Shown here: one piece after another, positions 1 to 8,267 of the stretch | Layout: each line of letters starts with the position of its first letter | Position numbering within the stretch: the first letter of the stretch is position 1 | Assembly: GCF_001570985.1 (NCBI RefSeq) | Contig: NZ_BCSS01000020.1 | Span: 1-58,794, forward strand | Direction of reading: 5' to 3' | Length of the DNA stretch: 58,794 nucleotides | Source: Janibacter limosus NBRC 16128 | GTDB lineage: Bacteria > Actinomycetota > Actinomycetes > Actinomycetales > Dermatophilaceae | Program-made: the position numbers and the translations under genes | Notes under the pieces: generated by a model | What the model saw: only the letters and a program-made list of their open reading frames with translations | Database searches by the model: none | Told to the model about the DNA's origin: nothing

Positions 1-30
1 GGCGACAGGGGGAGTCCTCCCCCTGTCGCC
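1..30. terminator. Perfect 14-bp stem hairpin at window edge
   Basis: The first 30 bases form a perfect inverted repeat: a 14-base arm beginning GGCGACAGGGGGAG, a 2-base centre and the exact reverse complement. It has no T-run, which is normal for high-GC actinobacterial terminators. It probably ends a gene left of the window and insulates the WXG100 gene that starts at 81. The hairpin is directly visible; the terminator role is inferred. Confidence 0.7.
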
Positions 31-80
31 CGCCCCACTCCGTTGCCTAGGCTCGCGGTGAACCTCAGGGGAGTGATCAC

Positions 81-1058
81 ATGACAGGGGTGACGCACGG
101 CGCAGACGCCGAGCGGCTCATGGGAGTTGCCGCGGACCTGACCGGGTCCGCACGCCGCACGCGGGACATCGCATCGACGGGCAGCATGCTGCTCACCGTC
201 CTGACCGACGTGTGGCAGGGAGCCGATGTCGAGGACTTCGTCCGCGGCTGGGGAGTGGCCTGCAGCTCCGTCGAGCGAGCGGCTGACCATCTGCACCACG
301 CCGCCGACGAGCTGCGACGTCAGGCCGATGATCAGCGCAGCGCCAGCGAGATCGGGCGCGGGCACCAGACCGGTGAACCCACGTCTCCTGAGCCCACGGC
401 TCCTGAGCCACGGGACGACGGGGACCCGGACGGGGAGGACGCCGGCCGCAAGATCGGCCTTGGCCCTGCGGAGTTCCTCCGGCGCGGCCTGCACAAGCTC
501 GGCACCGAGATCCTCCCCGACGGCCTGGACCTCACGGACCCCGTCGTGCTCGAGCTGATGCAGACCCCCGAGGGGCGCGCCTGGCTGCATTGGCTGCGCG
601 ACAACGACATCACCATCGTGCAAGGGGGCTCGTCGTCGCAGTACAGCCCCGGCACGGACACCATCTATCTCGGCAGCGACGCCGATGTGACCTCGCTGAT
701 CCACGAGGCCACCCACGCGCAGTGGGATGTCGAGGGCAAGGGCGTCGACATCACCGCCGTCAGCCGGCAGGAGTACATCGACGCCCAGCTCGACAACGAG
801 GTCAACGCGATGGTCGCGGAGGTCGAGTACCTCCAGGCCACCAGCGATGACCCCGGCGCGATCGACGACCAGGCCTTCACCAGCTACACGCAGGCGCAGG
901 ACGCGGCCCTCGCCGACGGCGCCACCGCGCAGGAGGCCGCAGCAGCCGGCCGCGCAGCCATCCGCGAGCTCTTCACGGACGGCTACTACGAGACCGGAAA
1001 CACCGGCCAGAGCTACCCGGAGTACTACGGGCAGGCCTGGGACGGAAGGAACCCATGA
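81..1058 (+). CDS. WXG100-like protein with C-terminal HExxH putative metallopeptidase domain
   Basis: This 325-aa protein is probably a secreted effector or polymorphic toxin. Residues 1-90 look like an ESX/WXG100 helical hairpin, with WQG at 45-47 in the turn and a charged second helix. A Pro/Asp/Glu-rich linker (about 92-122) follows. The C-terminal domain carries HEATH at 208-212, an HExxH zinc motif, with acidic candidates for a third ligand at E240 and E247. It ends in a Tyr-rich tail (GYYETGNTG, then YPEYYG). There is no Sec signal, as expected for WXG100 export. The ATG follows AGGGGAG. The stop overlaps the next start (ATGA), so the two are coupled. A paralogue lies at 5593-6564 with the same order of domains. 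The WXG100 and HExxH features are visible; protease activity and a toxin role are inferred. Confidence 0.72.
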   Translation: MTGVTHGADAERLMGVAADLTGSARRTRDIASTGSMLLTVLTDVWQGADVEDFVRGWGVACSSVERAADHLHHAADELRRQADDQRSASEIGRGHQTGEPTSPEPTAPEPRDDGDPDGEDAGRKIGLGPAEFLRRGLHKLGTEILPDGLDLTDPVVLELMQTPEGRAWLHWLRDNDITIVQGGSSSQYSPGTDTIYLGSDADVTSLIHEATHAQWDVEGKGVDITAVSRQEYIDAQLDNEVNAMVAEVEYLQATSDDPGAIDDQAFTSYTQAQDAALADGATAQEAAAAGRAAIRELFTDGYYETGNTGQSYPEYYGQAWDGRNP

Positions 1059-1654
1059 GCACCGACCAGGCGGCTGTCGACGCCCTGACCATCGCCGCTG
1101 CGGCTGACGACCCGCTCCTGGCGTCAGTGGCCACCGACCAAGCGACCACGATCACCCCCATCCCCCTGTCGGCCCTACCCGCCTGGCGGTTGCTGGACGT
1201 GCTGTGGCACGGGCCGGCACACCCGGTCCGGTGGATCGTCGCCGTCGACGACGACCGGGCGATCGTGATCACCGGACACCCGGAGCGGTGGGAGGCACTC
1301 ACCGTCGACGCGGAGGTCACCACGGCGGAGCAGGCGATCGAGCTGGCCTGCGTCCGCACCGACGCCGTCCGCGACATGGCGAAGGGATATCGCCGCCTCT
1401 CCCGTGCCGCGGACATCTCCTTCCGTCTGCCACCGACGCACGAGGCCCGGTCCGTGCTGGAGATGGCCCGCACCGCCCTGGCCGAGGTGGTGACGCCGCC
1501 GAGTGCGACGGGCCACGGCCCGTGGACGGTGACGCTGTGGACCCTCACCGACGGAGCGCTCGTGCGCCACGAGGTGGTGGTCGCTCGTGACGGCTCGACC
1601 ACCGAGACCACGCTCGTCGCGGCTGAGGACCTGCCGGTCCCGCTCACCCACTGA
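1055..1654 (+). CDS. Partner of WXG100-metallopeptidase, putative immunity protein (cytoplasmic form)
   Basis: This 199-aa protein has no signal peptide or membrane segment and I do not recognise a named family. It is clearly paralogous to the lipoprotein at 6600-7334. Shared blocks include RW near residue 60 followed by an AV-D core, an ITGHPERW/LSGFPQRW segment, the DA-RDM-GY block, and the C-terminal GPWTV-LWT-TDG-LVRH and EDLPVP-T signatures. The start codon overlaps the stop of the WXG100-metallopeptidase gene, so the two are made together. Position and co-duplication suggest a cognate immunity protein or chaperone. A regulatory or structural role cannot be excluded. Confidence 0.6.
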   Translation: MSTDQAAVDALTIAAAADDPLLASVATDQATTITPIPLSALPAWRLLDVLWHGPAHPVRWIVAVDDDRAIVITGHPERWEALTVDAEVTTAEQAIELACVRTDAVRDMAKGYRRLSRAADISFRLPPTHEARSVLEMARTALAEVVTPPSATGHGPWTVTLWTLTDGALVRHEVVVARDGSTTETTLVAAEDLPVPLTH

Positions 1655-1665
1655 GCAGTGACCGG

Positions 1666-2142
1666 TCAGAGCGGGACGGTGCCGCTGTCCCCGAGATCGG
1701 GCTTGCTGTCGCTCACGAGGCCCTTGGCCATCTGCACGACCGTGGCGACACTGCCCGGTGTGGCCCAGTAGCGAGCCGAGTCCGCGGACACCGTGAGCAC
1801 GATGTTGTTGGGGTTGTCCGCCCCGCCCTCCATGAAGGCACCGGCAGAGGGGTCCCACAATCGCTCGAGGAGCTGCCGGTCATCGTTGCGTGCGGCCGTC
1901 CCGCTCACGCTCACCCAGCCTCCGTCGCCGGAGTAGGTGACGTTGACCTGCGGGTTGGCCGCGATCGCCCGCATCTTGTCCGAGTCGGCCTCGGTGAGGA
2001 AGTGGATGGTCCCCGGGTCGTCGAGGTCCTGGGTGCCCATCGGCACCGACATCAGCCGCCCGTCCTCGACATAGGTGAGCACGGCGATCTTGGTGTCCTG
2101 CATGATCTCGGTGACGGTCTCGGTCTCGGTCTTGTCAGCCAT
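1666..2142 (-). CDS. Pyridoxamine 5'-phosphate oxidase-like (general stress) flavin-binding protein
   Basis: 158-aa protein of the PNPOx-like split-barrel superfamily, close to the 'general stress protein 26' group. Members usually bind FMN or F420 as dimers. The sequence opens with a DKTETETVTEIMQDTKIAVL segment, then shows the barrel pattern TIHFLTEADSDKMRAI and a VNVTYSGDGGWVSVSGTA block. The start was set at 2142 because AGGAGG lies 5 bases upstream on the minus strand; a longer reading has no ribosome site. It converges with the WXG100 partner gene, 11 bp away. The substrate cannot be predicted. Confidence 0.8.
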   Translation of the reverse strand: MADKTETETVTEIMQDTKIAVLTYVEDGRLMSVPMGTQDLDDPGTIHFLTEADSDKMRAIAANPQVNVTYSGDGGWVSVSGTAARNDDRQLLERLWDPSAGAFMEGGADNPNNIVLTVSADSARYWATPGSVATVVQMAKGLVSDSKPDLGDSGTVPL

Positions 2143-2221
2143 GTGGGCCTCCTGCGTCGTCGGGTGGGTCCACGAGGCCCTACCCGCTCGGGCGAGGGAC
2201 ACACTCCTGCCGCTCGCGTGG

Positions 2222-2671
2222 TCAGAACCAGCGGCGCACCGTGGCCACGTACTCGCCGTAGGTCGAGCCGAACCTCTCGAGCAACGCCGCCTCCTCCTCG
2301 GGGACCTGGAAGAGGTCGATCACGCCGACGAACCCCGCCACCGGGATGAGCGCGAGCGGGTCCCCGCGGTGGATCGCGTAGCCGGCGAGCAGCAGCGCGT
2401 CCCCGAGATAGATCGGGTTGCGCGAGTAGCGGAAGACGCCGCGACGGACGACCTGGGTCGTGTCCTGGGGGCGCATCGGGTCAAGTGTCGTCCCGGCCGA
2501 GCGGACCTCACGGATGCCTGCGGCTGCGACGGCGATCCCGGCGAGGGCCACCGCTGCACCGAGCGTCGACGTGGCGGCCGACGTCGTCGACCCGCGCGAC
2601 AGCAGACGCTGCGCGGCCAGCGAGGCCAGTCCGAGGACAGGCGGTGAGCGGACGATCGAGAGTGGCTTCAT
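2222..2671 (-). CDS. Isoprenylcysteine carboxyl methyltransferase-like membrane methyltransferase
   Basis: 149-aa small integral-membrane methyltransferase of the ICMT/PEMT-like family. The diagnostic C-terminal signature is present: GVFRYSRNPIYLGD near residue 84, then PEEEAALLERFGSTYGEYV near the end, which in this family form the SAM and substrate pocket. Hydrophobic stretches at about 33-53 and 90-123 fit membrane helices. It lies 79 bp upstream of the PNPOx-like gene on the same strand and may be co-transcribed with it. The methyl acceptor is unknown; bacterial relatives act on lipids or isoprenoid-like compounds. Confidence 0.78.
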   Translation of the reverse strand: MKPLSIVRSPPVLGLASLAAQRLLSRGSTTSAATSTLGAAVALAGIAVAAAGIREVRSAGTTLDPMRPQDTTQVVRRGVFRYSRNPIYLGDALLLAGYAIHRGDPLALIPVAGFVGVIDLFQVPEEEAALLERFGSTYGEYVATVRRWF

Positions 2672-2790
2672 GGACCAACGGTAGTCGCCTCGCCTGCGCA
2701 GGGACAGGGCCGCGCGGCGAACGGTGGTGGCGAAGGGGGCTGCGTCGCCGAGCCCTTGTCGGGGCGCCCGCCCGCTGCGAAGGTGGACCC

Positions 2791-3576
2791 ATGAGTGACG
2801 TCACGAGCAAGGCCAGCGAGCTCCTCCAGATGCACCAGACCGGCGAGATGCTGGTGATGCCGACGGTCTGGGACGCGTGGTCCGCCCGCGCAGTGGTCGA
2901 CGCCGGGTTCCGTGCGCTGTCCATCGGCAGCCACCCGCTCGCCGAGTCCCGCGGCCAGCAGGACGGCGAGGCGATGACCCTCGACGACGCCCTCGACGGC
3001 ATCCGGCGGATCTGCGGGGCGGTCACCGTGCCCGTCTCGGCAGACATGGAGTCCGGCTACGACACCCCGGCGGCCGAGCTCGTCGAGCGGGTCCTCGACG
3101 CCGGCGCGGTGGGGATCAATGTCGAGGACACCGTCCACTCGCAGGGCAGGCGGGTGCGCGAGGTCGCCGAGCACGCCGACTACATCGCCGCGATCCGCCA
3201 GGCGGCCGACTCCGCCGGGGTCGAGCTGGTCATCAACGCCCGCACCGACGCGCTGCTGCACGGCACCGACACGTTCCCCGACCCCCTCGCCGAGGCGATC
3301 ACCCGGATCAAGGCCTGCGAGGAGGCCGGCGCCCGCAGCGTCTACCCGGTCAAGATCCCCGATGCGCAGACGCTCGCCGCGCTGCAGGCGGCGACCTCGC
3401 TGCCGGTCAATGTCACCGCGCACCCGGTGGACGGCTCCCCGGCCGGGACACTGCAGGAGCTGCGCGACGCCGGGGTCCGGCGGGTGACCTTCGGCCCCCT
3501 CCTGCAGAAGGCGCTCACCCAGTCGATCGCGGACCTCACCGGTCCGTGGCTCGGCACGGCCGGTCTGGGCGGCTGA
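2791..3576 (+). CDS. Isocitrate lyase/PEP mutase superfamily protein
   Basis: 261-aa TIM-barrel enzyme of the PEP mutase/methylisocitrate lyase superfamily. Recognisable elements are MPTVWDAWSARAVVDAGF near residue 21, the SIGSHPLAESRGQQD segment, the metal-binding VSADMESGY near 85 and GINVEDTVHS near 110, and VINARTDALL. Such proteins make or break C-C or C-P bonds next to a carboxylate. This short form lacks the classic isocitrate lyase KKCGH signature and is usually annotated only to superfamily level. The ATG at 2791 follows GAAGGTGGACCC. An earlier in-frame start would add a non-conserved N-terminus. Confidence 0.82.
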   Translation: MSDVTSKASELLQMHQTGEMLVMPTVWDAWSARAVVDAGFRALSIGSHPLAESRGQQDGEAMTLDDALDGIRRICGAVTVPVSADMESGYDTPAAELVERVLDAGAVGINVEDTVHSQGRRVREVAEHADYIAAIRQAADSAGVELVINARTDALLHGTDTFPDPLAEAITRIKACEEAGARSVYPVKIPDAQTLAALQAATSLPVNVTAHPVDGSPAGTLQELRDAGVRRVTFGPLLQKALTQSIADLTGPWLGTAGLGG

Positions 3577-3591
3577 GGCGCAGGCAGCACG

Positions 3592-3634
3592 CGACAGCCC
3601 GACCCGATGGGGGAGCCATCGGGTCGGGCTGTCG
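3592..3634. terminator. Bidirectional terminator hairpin, 19-bp perfect stem
   Basis: Arms 3592-3610 and 3616-3634 are exact reverse complements around a 5-base loop (GGGAG). It lies between two convergent stop codons (3576 on plus and 3639 on minus), so it most likely terminates both transcripts. Confidence 0.85.
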
Positions 3635-3638
3635 TCGG

Positions 3639-4649
3639 TCAGCTGGGGCGCTTGGTGGGGGCGTTGGCCGCGGTCAGGCCCGCGTCGCGCTGGACGTGGT
3701 CGCCGAGGATGCCGTCGATCGTGGCCAGGACCTCGGGCTCGAGCGTGACGCCGGCAGCCGCGACATTTTCGACGACCTGCTCGGGGCGCGAGGCGCCGAT
3801 GATCGCCGCGGCGACATTGGAGTTCTGCAGGACCCAGGCGACGGCGAGCTGGGCCATCGTCAGGCCGACCTCGTCGGCGACCGGCTTCAGACCCTGGACC
3901 GCGGTGAGCAGGGCATCGTCATTGACCCGACCGGAGATCGAGCCGCCGACCTCCTCGCTGGCGGCACGGCTCCCTTCGGGCAGGGGCTGGCCGGGCAGGT
4001 ACTTGCCGGTGAGGATCCCTTGTGCGACCGGGCTCCACACGATCTGGGACAGGCCGAGCTCCTCGCAGGTGGGGACGACCTCGCCCTCGATGACCCGCCA
4101 GAGCATCGAGTACTGCGGCTGGCTGGAGATCAGGCGGATGCCGAGGTCCGAGGCGAGGCGGTGCCCCTCACGGATCTGGTCCGCGGTCCACTCGCTGACG
4201 CCGATGTAGAGCGCCTTGCCCTGCCGGACGACATCGGCGAAGGCCTGCATCGTCTCCTCGAGCGGCGTCTCGGTGTCATAGCGGTGCGCCTGGTAGAGGT
4301 CGACGTAGTCGGTCTGCAGACGGCGTAGCGACCCGTCGATCGACTCACGGATGTGCTTGGCGGACAGACCGGAGTCGTTGTGCCCGGCGGGGCCGGTCGG
4401 CCAGTAGACCTTGGTGAGGATCTCGAGCGACTCACGCCGCTCCCCCTTGAGCGCCTCGCCGAGGACGGTCTCCGCCTTGGTGTTGGCGTAGACGTCGGCG
4501 GTGTCGAAGGTCGAGATCCCGTTGTCGAGCGCCGCGCGCACGCACGCCGTCGCCGCGTCGGCCTCGACCTGCGATCCGTGGGTGAGCCAGTTGCCGTAGG
4601 CGATCTCGCTGATCTTGAGACCGCTGTTGCCGAGGTGTCGATAGTCCAT
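3639..4649 (-). CDS. Aldo/keto reductase (Kv-beta-like)
   Basis: 336-aa NADPH-dependent aldo/keto reductase. It begins MDYRHLGNSGLKISEIAYGNW, the usual start of the voltage-gated-channel-beta-like AKR branch. The catalytic tetrad is recognisable: Asp and Tyr in FDTADVYANTKAE, Lys in ILTKVYWPTG, His in LYQAHRYD. The cofactor end shows VSEWTADQIREG and IIGASRPEQVVENV. Length is normal for the family. The start at 4649 is fixed by the conserved N-terminus. It probably reduces carbonyl compounds; the physiological substrate is unknown. It converges on the PEP-mutase-like gene across a strong hairpin. Confidence 0.88.
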   Translation of the reverse strand: MDYRHLGNSGLKISEIAYGNWLTHGSQVEADAATACVRAALDNGISTFDTADVYANTKAETVLGEALKGERRESLEILTKVYWPTGPAGHNDSGLSAKHIRESIDGSLRRLQTDYVDLYQAHRYDTETPLEETMQAFADVVRQGKALYIGVSEWTADQIREGHRLASDLGIRLISSQPQYSMLWRVIEGEVVPTCEELGLSQIVWSPVAQGILTGKYLPGQPLPEGSRAASEEVGGSISGRVNDDALLTAVQGLKPVADEVGLTMAQLAVAWVLQNSNVAAAIIGASRPEQVVENVAAAGVTLEPEVLATIDGILGDHVQRDAGLTAANAPTKRPS

Positions 4650-4695
4650 GTGACTCACGCTACGCCCGACGAGGGAGAGGGCGGCAACCGCGGCC

Positions 4696-5496
4696 TCAGG
4701 GGGTGACGTTGAAGCGTCCGAGGACGATCGCTGCGGTCCCCTCGTCGCCGGAGATCCCGACCTGAGCCTCGTCGGGCGTGATCCGACCGCCGGTGAGCCG
4801 CAGCCAGGTGACATCGTCCATCTCGAGGGTGACATCGCTCCCTTCGCTCGGGTCGAAGGGAGCGGCCCTCCCGTCCTCGCCCACCCGGCCTGCGAGCACT
4901 CGGCCCTGCGGGCCGGTGATGTGGGCGACGACGGCGGTGCCGGACGGCAGCCGCCGCAGGGAGATCGGGAAGACCCGGGTCATCAGTGCCGCGACGTGGG
5001 CTGCTCCGGCGCTGGCGGTCACCACCGGACTTCCGGTTGCCACACGGATGTCCTGCTCGTGCACCCACAGGTCGATCGGGCGGTTGCGCAGCCAGGTGTC
5101 GAGGTCCCAGCCGAGCTCGCCGACGAGGCCCGGCGCCGGTGCCTTGAGGTCGGAGATGTCGAGGTCCGCGAGGACCTCACGGCGACGGACGCACGCAGTC
5201 TCCAACTCCTCGAGCAGCTCTGCGGCAGAGCGGCCCCGACGCGCCACAACACCGACCTCGGTGATGTCGCGGGGCATGGGCCGGTTGCCCTCGCCCGCGA
5301 TGTCGATGCGCCCGCCCTCGGGCTGTGGCATCTCCGCAGCCTCGGACTCCAGGTGCGCGAGGTGGGCCAGCACGTCCTGGACGCTCCAGCCGGGCAGCGC
5401 CGGCCTGGCCCAGTCGTCGTCGGTCAGCTCGCGGAGGACGGCAAGGAGGTCCTGGGAGGTCTCGTCCCAGAGGGCCAGTGGATCGGGTCGGGTCAT
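4696..5496 (-). CDS. Maleylpyruvate isomerase family (DinB-like, mycothiol-dependent type) protein
   Basis: 266-aa protein with an N-terminal MDMPI/DinB-like four-helix domain (WDETSQDLLAVLRELTDDDWARPALPGWSVQDVLAHLAHLE) carrying the family's metal-site histidines (HLAHLE near 45; LWVHEQDIR near 145). A C-terminal SCP2/MDMPI_C-like domain contains LEMDDVTWLRLTGGR. Family members use mycothiol as thiol cofactor, and mycothiol is characteristic of Actinobacteria. The start at 5496 gives the conserved MTRPDPLALWDE opening. It is divergent from the second WXG100 gene (96-bp gap). The substrate is unknown. Confidence 0.8.
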   Translation of the reverse strand: MTRPDPLALWDETSQDLLAVLRELTDDDWARPALPGWSVQDVLAHLAHLESEAAEMPQPEGGRIDIAGEGNRPMPRDITEVGVVARRGRSAAELLEELETACVRRREVLADLDISDLKAPAPGLVGELGWDLDTWLRNRPIDLWVHEQDIRVATGSPVVTASAGAAHVAALMTRVFPISLRRLPSGTAVVAHITGPQGRVLAGRVGEDGRAAPFDPSEGSDVTLEMDDVTWLRLTGGRITPDEAQVGISGDEGTAAIVLGRFNVTP

Positions 5497-5592
5497 GTGG
5501 GCAGCGTAGGGGAGGCCTCCCCATCGACCGTGGTGCCACAGACCTCGTACGGTGTCGACGAGCACACAGACCACAGATCCGAGGGGACGTCG

Positions 5593-6564
5593 ATGACTGC
5601 GACGGTGAGCCATGGCGCCGACGCCGACCGGCTCGACGAGATCGCCGGCAACCTGCAGCAGGAGGCCCACCGCCTCACCAGCGCAGGCGAGCACGGCACC
5701 GGCATGCTGCGCACCCTGGAGGACGCGTGGCAGGGCGCCGATGTCGAGCACTTCTCCGCCGGGTGGACGGCGTCGCGCGAGCAGGTCGAGCGGGCTGCGC
5801 AGCAGCTGCAGGACGCCGTCGCCCAGCTGCGACGTGAGGCGCAGGATCAGCGAGTCGGGAGCGAAGGGGGCGGCACGCCCACCGACGCGGACGGGCCGGT
5901 GAGACCGGACACCAACGATGCCCGCGACGGGTTCTGGAACCGACTGCGTCGCCTCTTCGGCGACGACCCGTGGACTCCCAGGGAGGACCCGGGCGCCGAC
6001 AACGTCCAGCTCCCCGAGGGCGCCGACCGGGACGACCCGATCGTGCAGGAGATGCTCGCGACGCCCTCGGGCCGCGCGGCTCTGGACTGGATGGCCCGCA
6101 ACGACATCGAGATCATCCACGACCCCAACCAGACGGGCGCGGTCTACGACGCGGGGCGGAACGCCATGATCCTCGGTGACGGCTACGTCAACTCGTCGAC
6201 GATCATCCACGAGTCGAGCCATGCCCAGTGGGATGCCGAGGATCGCAACGTGGACGTCACGGAGACCTCCCGAGAGGACTACGTCGCGAACTGCCTGCGC
6301 GACGAGACCGAGGCCGTGGCGAGTGAGGTCCACTACGCCAAGGAGCAGCGCGAGGCCGGCATGGACGTCCGCGTCTCGCGTGCGGAGAAGGACTACGACG
6401 CCGCGTACGACGCAGCGATCGAAGGGGGCAGCACACCCGACGAGGCCGCCCGAGCGGGCGAGGACGCGATCTACGAGCTCTTCACCAGCGGGTACTACGA
6501 GACGAGCAACACCGGTGACTCCTATCCCGACTACTACGGGTCCCACTGGGACTCCGTGAACTGA
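5593..6564 (+). CDS. Second WXG100-like/HExxH putative metallopeptidase effector (paralogue of 81-1058)
   Basis: 323-aa paralogue of the protein at 81-1058. The N-terminal WXG100-like hairpin has WQG at 46-48 and the shared blocks SHGADADRLDE and QLRREAQDQR. A shorter linker follows. The C-terminal domain has HESSH at 206-210 followed by AQWDAED, a downstream DETEAVASEV acidic helix (about 237-245) and the same tail, ELFTSGYYETSNTGDSYPDYYG. The HExxH residues are kept in both copies while the linkers differ. I chose ATG 5593, preceded by GAGGGGACGTCG; the frame is open further upstream without any conserved sequence. A lipoprotein partner follows 35 bp later. Function as an exported toxin is inferred. 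Confidence 0.74.
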   Translation: MTATVSHGADADRLDEIAGNLQQEAHRLTSAGEHGTGMLRTLEDAWQGADVEHFSAGWTASREQVERAAQQLQDAVAQLRREAQDQRVGSEGGGTPTDADGPVRPDTNDARDGFWNRLRRLFGDDPWTPREDPGADNVQLPEGADRDDPIVQEMLATPSGRAALDWMARNDIEIIHDPNQTGAVYDAGRNAMILGDGYVNSSTIIHESSHAQWDAEDRNVDVTETSREDYVANCLRDETEAVASEVHYAKEQREAGMDVRVSRAEKDYDAAYDAAIEGGSTPDEAARAGEDAIYELFTSGYYETSNTGDSYPDYYGSHWDSVN

Positions 6565-6599
6565 CGGAACCGCGACAGGATCGGTAGCGTCCAACCACC

Positions 6600-7334
6600 A
6601 TGCAGACCATCACGCGACGACTCGGTCTCCGCCCGGCCATGCTCGTCCTGGCCATCGGGCTCATGCCGCTCGCGGCGTGCGCCGCCCCCGACGGCCCGAC
6701 CAGCACCACCTCGAGCACCCCTCACACCACGACCGCAGGAGACCCGGACATGAAGGACCAGATGGCCACGACTCTGGAGGACACCAGCCCGACCATCGCG
6801 GACGCCCTGCGCGCGGACACCACACAGGTCATGCCCGTCGGCGCGGCCGCACTCGCGGACTGGCAGGTCGTCGACGTGCTCCCCCGAGGTGGCGGGCACC
6901 CCCAGCGGTGGTTCATGGCAGTCAAGGACGAGGGCCACGAGGTCGTCGTGCTGAGTGGGTTCCCGCAGCGCTGGGCGCAGATCACCGAGGGGGCCAGCGT
7001 GACGAGCGCCGCCCAGGCAGAGGAGCTCGCCGGCGTCTACGCCGATGCGACCCGCGACATGCGCACGGGCTACTCCCGGATCGACTCCGTCGACGACATC
7101 CGCTTCCTGCCCTCCCCCTCCGAGGAGGAGGCCACCCGGATCGAGACCCTGCGTCGCGAGCACGACGAGGTGGCCGCCGCGAGCGCCAGCGGCGACGGAC
7201 CGTGGACCGTGCGGTTGTGGACCGTCACCGACGGGGACCTCGTGCGCCACGACGTCGAGGTCGCCACCGACGGCGCGATCACGGACACCATCGAGGTCGT
7301 CGAGGAGGACCTGCCGGTCCCCCAGACGCTCTGA
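6600..7334 (+). CDS. Lipoprotein partner of WXG100-metallopeptidase (putative envelope immunity protein)
   Basis: 244-aa paralogue of the cytoplasmic partner at 1055-1654 with an added lipoprotein signal. Three Arg/Lys-type charges lie near the start, a hydrophobic core MLVLAIGLMPLAA follows, then a lipobox LAAC with Cys at about 27, and a Thr/Ser-rich linker. The mature domain shares the FPQRW, RDM-GY, GPWTVRLWTVTDGDLVRH and EEDLPVP blocks with its paralogue. The predicted site is the outer face of the membrane. If these proteins neutralise the adjacent HExxH proteins, this one would act outside the cell and the other inside. That difference is visible in sequence; the immunity role is inferred. 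Confidence 0.66.
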   Translation: MQTITRRLGLRPAMLVLAIGLMPLAACAAPDGPTSTTSSTPHTTTAGDPDMKDQMATTLEDTSPTIADALRADTTQVMPVGAAALADWQVVDVLPRGGGHPQRWFMAVKDEGHEVVVLSGFPQRWAQITEGASVTSAAQAEELAGVYADATRDMRTGYSRIDSVDDIRFLPSPSEEEATRIETLRREHDEVAAASASGDGPWTVRLWTVTDGDLVRHDVEVATDGAITDTIEVVEEDLPVPQTL

Positions 7335-7393
7335 CCCGCTGGGCTGCGGACTCCCTCAGGGTCGGGCGACCGCCCGGGTGAGACGATCAAGCG

Positions 7394-8233
7394 GTGACCA
7401 CGGACCAACCGGACGCATCCCCCCTTCGCGCGACGCTGCTCGGGTGCGGCGACCTGGGGATCAGGGTGGGGACTGCGCTCCTGACCGCTGGTCACGAGGT
7501 GACCGGGGTGCGGCGTACCGTCGCGGCGCTGCCGGAGGGCTTCGCCGGGGTGTCGGCCGACCTCGCGTCGGGTGTGGTGCCGGACCTGCCGGCGGACCTG
7601 CTGGTCATCACGATGACCCCCGACCGGCGTGACCCGGCCGGCTACCGGACGACCTATGTCGACGGCGTGCGCCGCGGCCTCGAGGCGGTCCTGCGCGGCG
7701 GCGTCCCTCGCAGAGCGGTGCTCGTGTCGTCCACGAGTGTCTACGGCGACCTCGAGGGCGACCTCGACGAGACGACCAGCGTTGCGCCGCAGGCGGATCG
7801 ACCCAAGATCCTGCTGGAGTCCGAGGCACTCTTCCACGCAGCAATCCCCCACGGGAGCATCCTGCGGCTGAGCGGTCTCTACGGGGCCAGCGGGCGGATG
7901 GCGCGCACGGTGCGCGCCGGCGACAACGTCGACCCCGGACGCTGGACCAACCGGATCCACCGTGAGGACGCCGCCGCCGCGATCGGGCACCTGCTGACGA
8001 TGACCGAGGAGCCGGCGGGCCTCTATGTCGGCACGGACGACGAGCCGGCGCTCGCGGGTGACGTGCGGGACTTCGTCGCCGACTCGCTGGGAGTGCCGCG
8101 GCCGCCGCCGACCGGGCAGATCGAGCCGCACGGGCGGCGGATGCGCAACACCCGGCTGCGTGCCACCGGGCTGCAGCTGAGGTACCCGACCTATCGCGAG
8201 GGGTACCGGGCCCAGCTCGAGCTCGAGCGGTGA
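7394..8233 (+). CDS. NAD(P)-dependent epimerase/SDR family protein (YeeZ-like)
   Basis: 279-aa extended-SDR-like Rossmann protein. It begins with a nucleotide-binding GCGDLGIRVGTALLTAGHEV (residues 17-36), then shows LLVITMTPDRR, VLVSSTSVYGDLEG and ILRLSGLYGASGR, typical of the YeeZ/atypical SDR group. The catalytic YxxxK is not evident, so it may be a binding protein or atypical oxidoreductase. GTG is the start. It lies 59 bp after the lipoprotein gene and 34 bp before the thioesterase. Confidence 0.8.
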   Translation: MTTDQPDASPLRATLLGCGDLGIRVGTALLTAGHEVTGVRRTVAALPEGFAGVSADLASGVVPDLPADLLVITMTPDRRDPAGYRTTYVDGVRRGLEAVLRGGVPRRAVLVSSTSVYGDLEGDLDETTSVAPQADRPKILLESEALFHAAIPHGSILRLSGLYGASGRMARTVRAGDNVDPGRWTNRIHREDAAAAIGHLLTMTEEPAGLYVGTDDEPALAGDVRDFVADSLGVPRPPPTGQIEPHGRRMRNTRLRATGLQLRYPTYREGYRAQLELER

Positions 8234-8267
8234 TTGCTGTGCAGGGCACCTGAACTAGGGTTCAGCC

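Noticed and set aside
4650-4835. N-terminal extension of the aldo/keto reductase
   Set aside because: The extra codons are non-conserved; the family start MDYRHLGNSG is at 4649.
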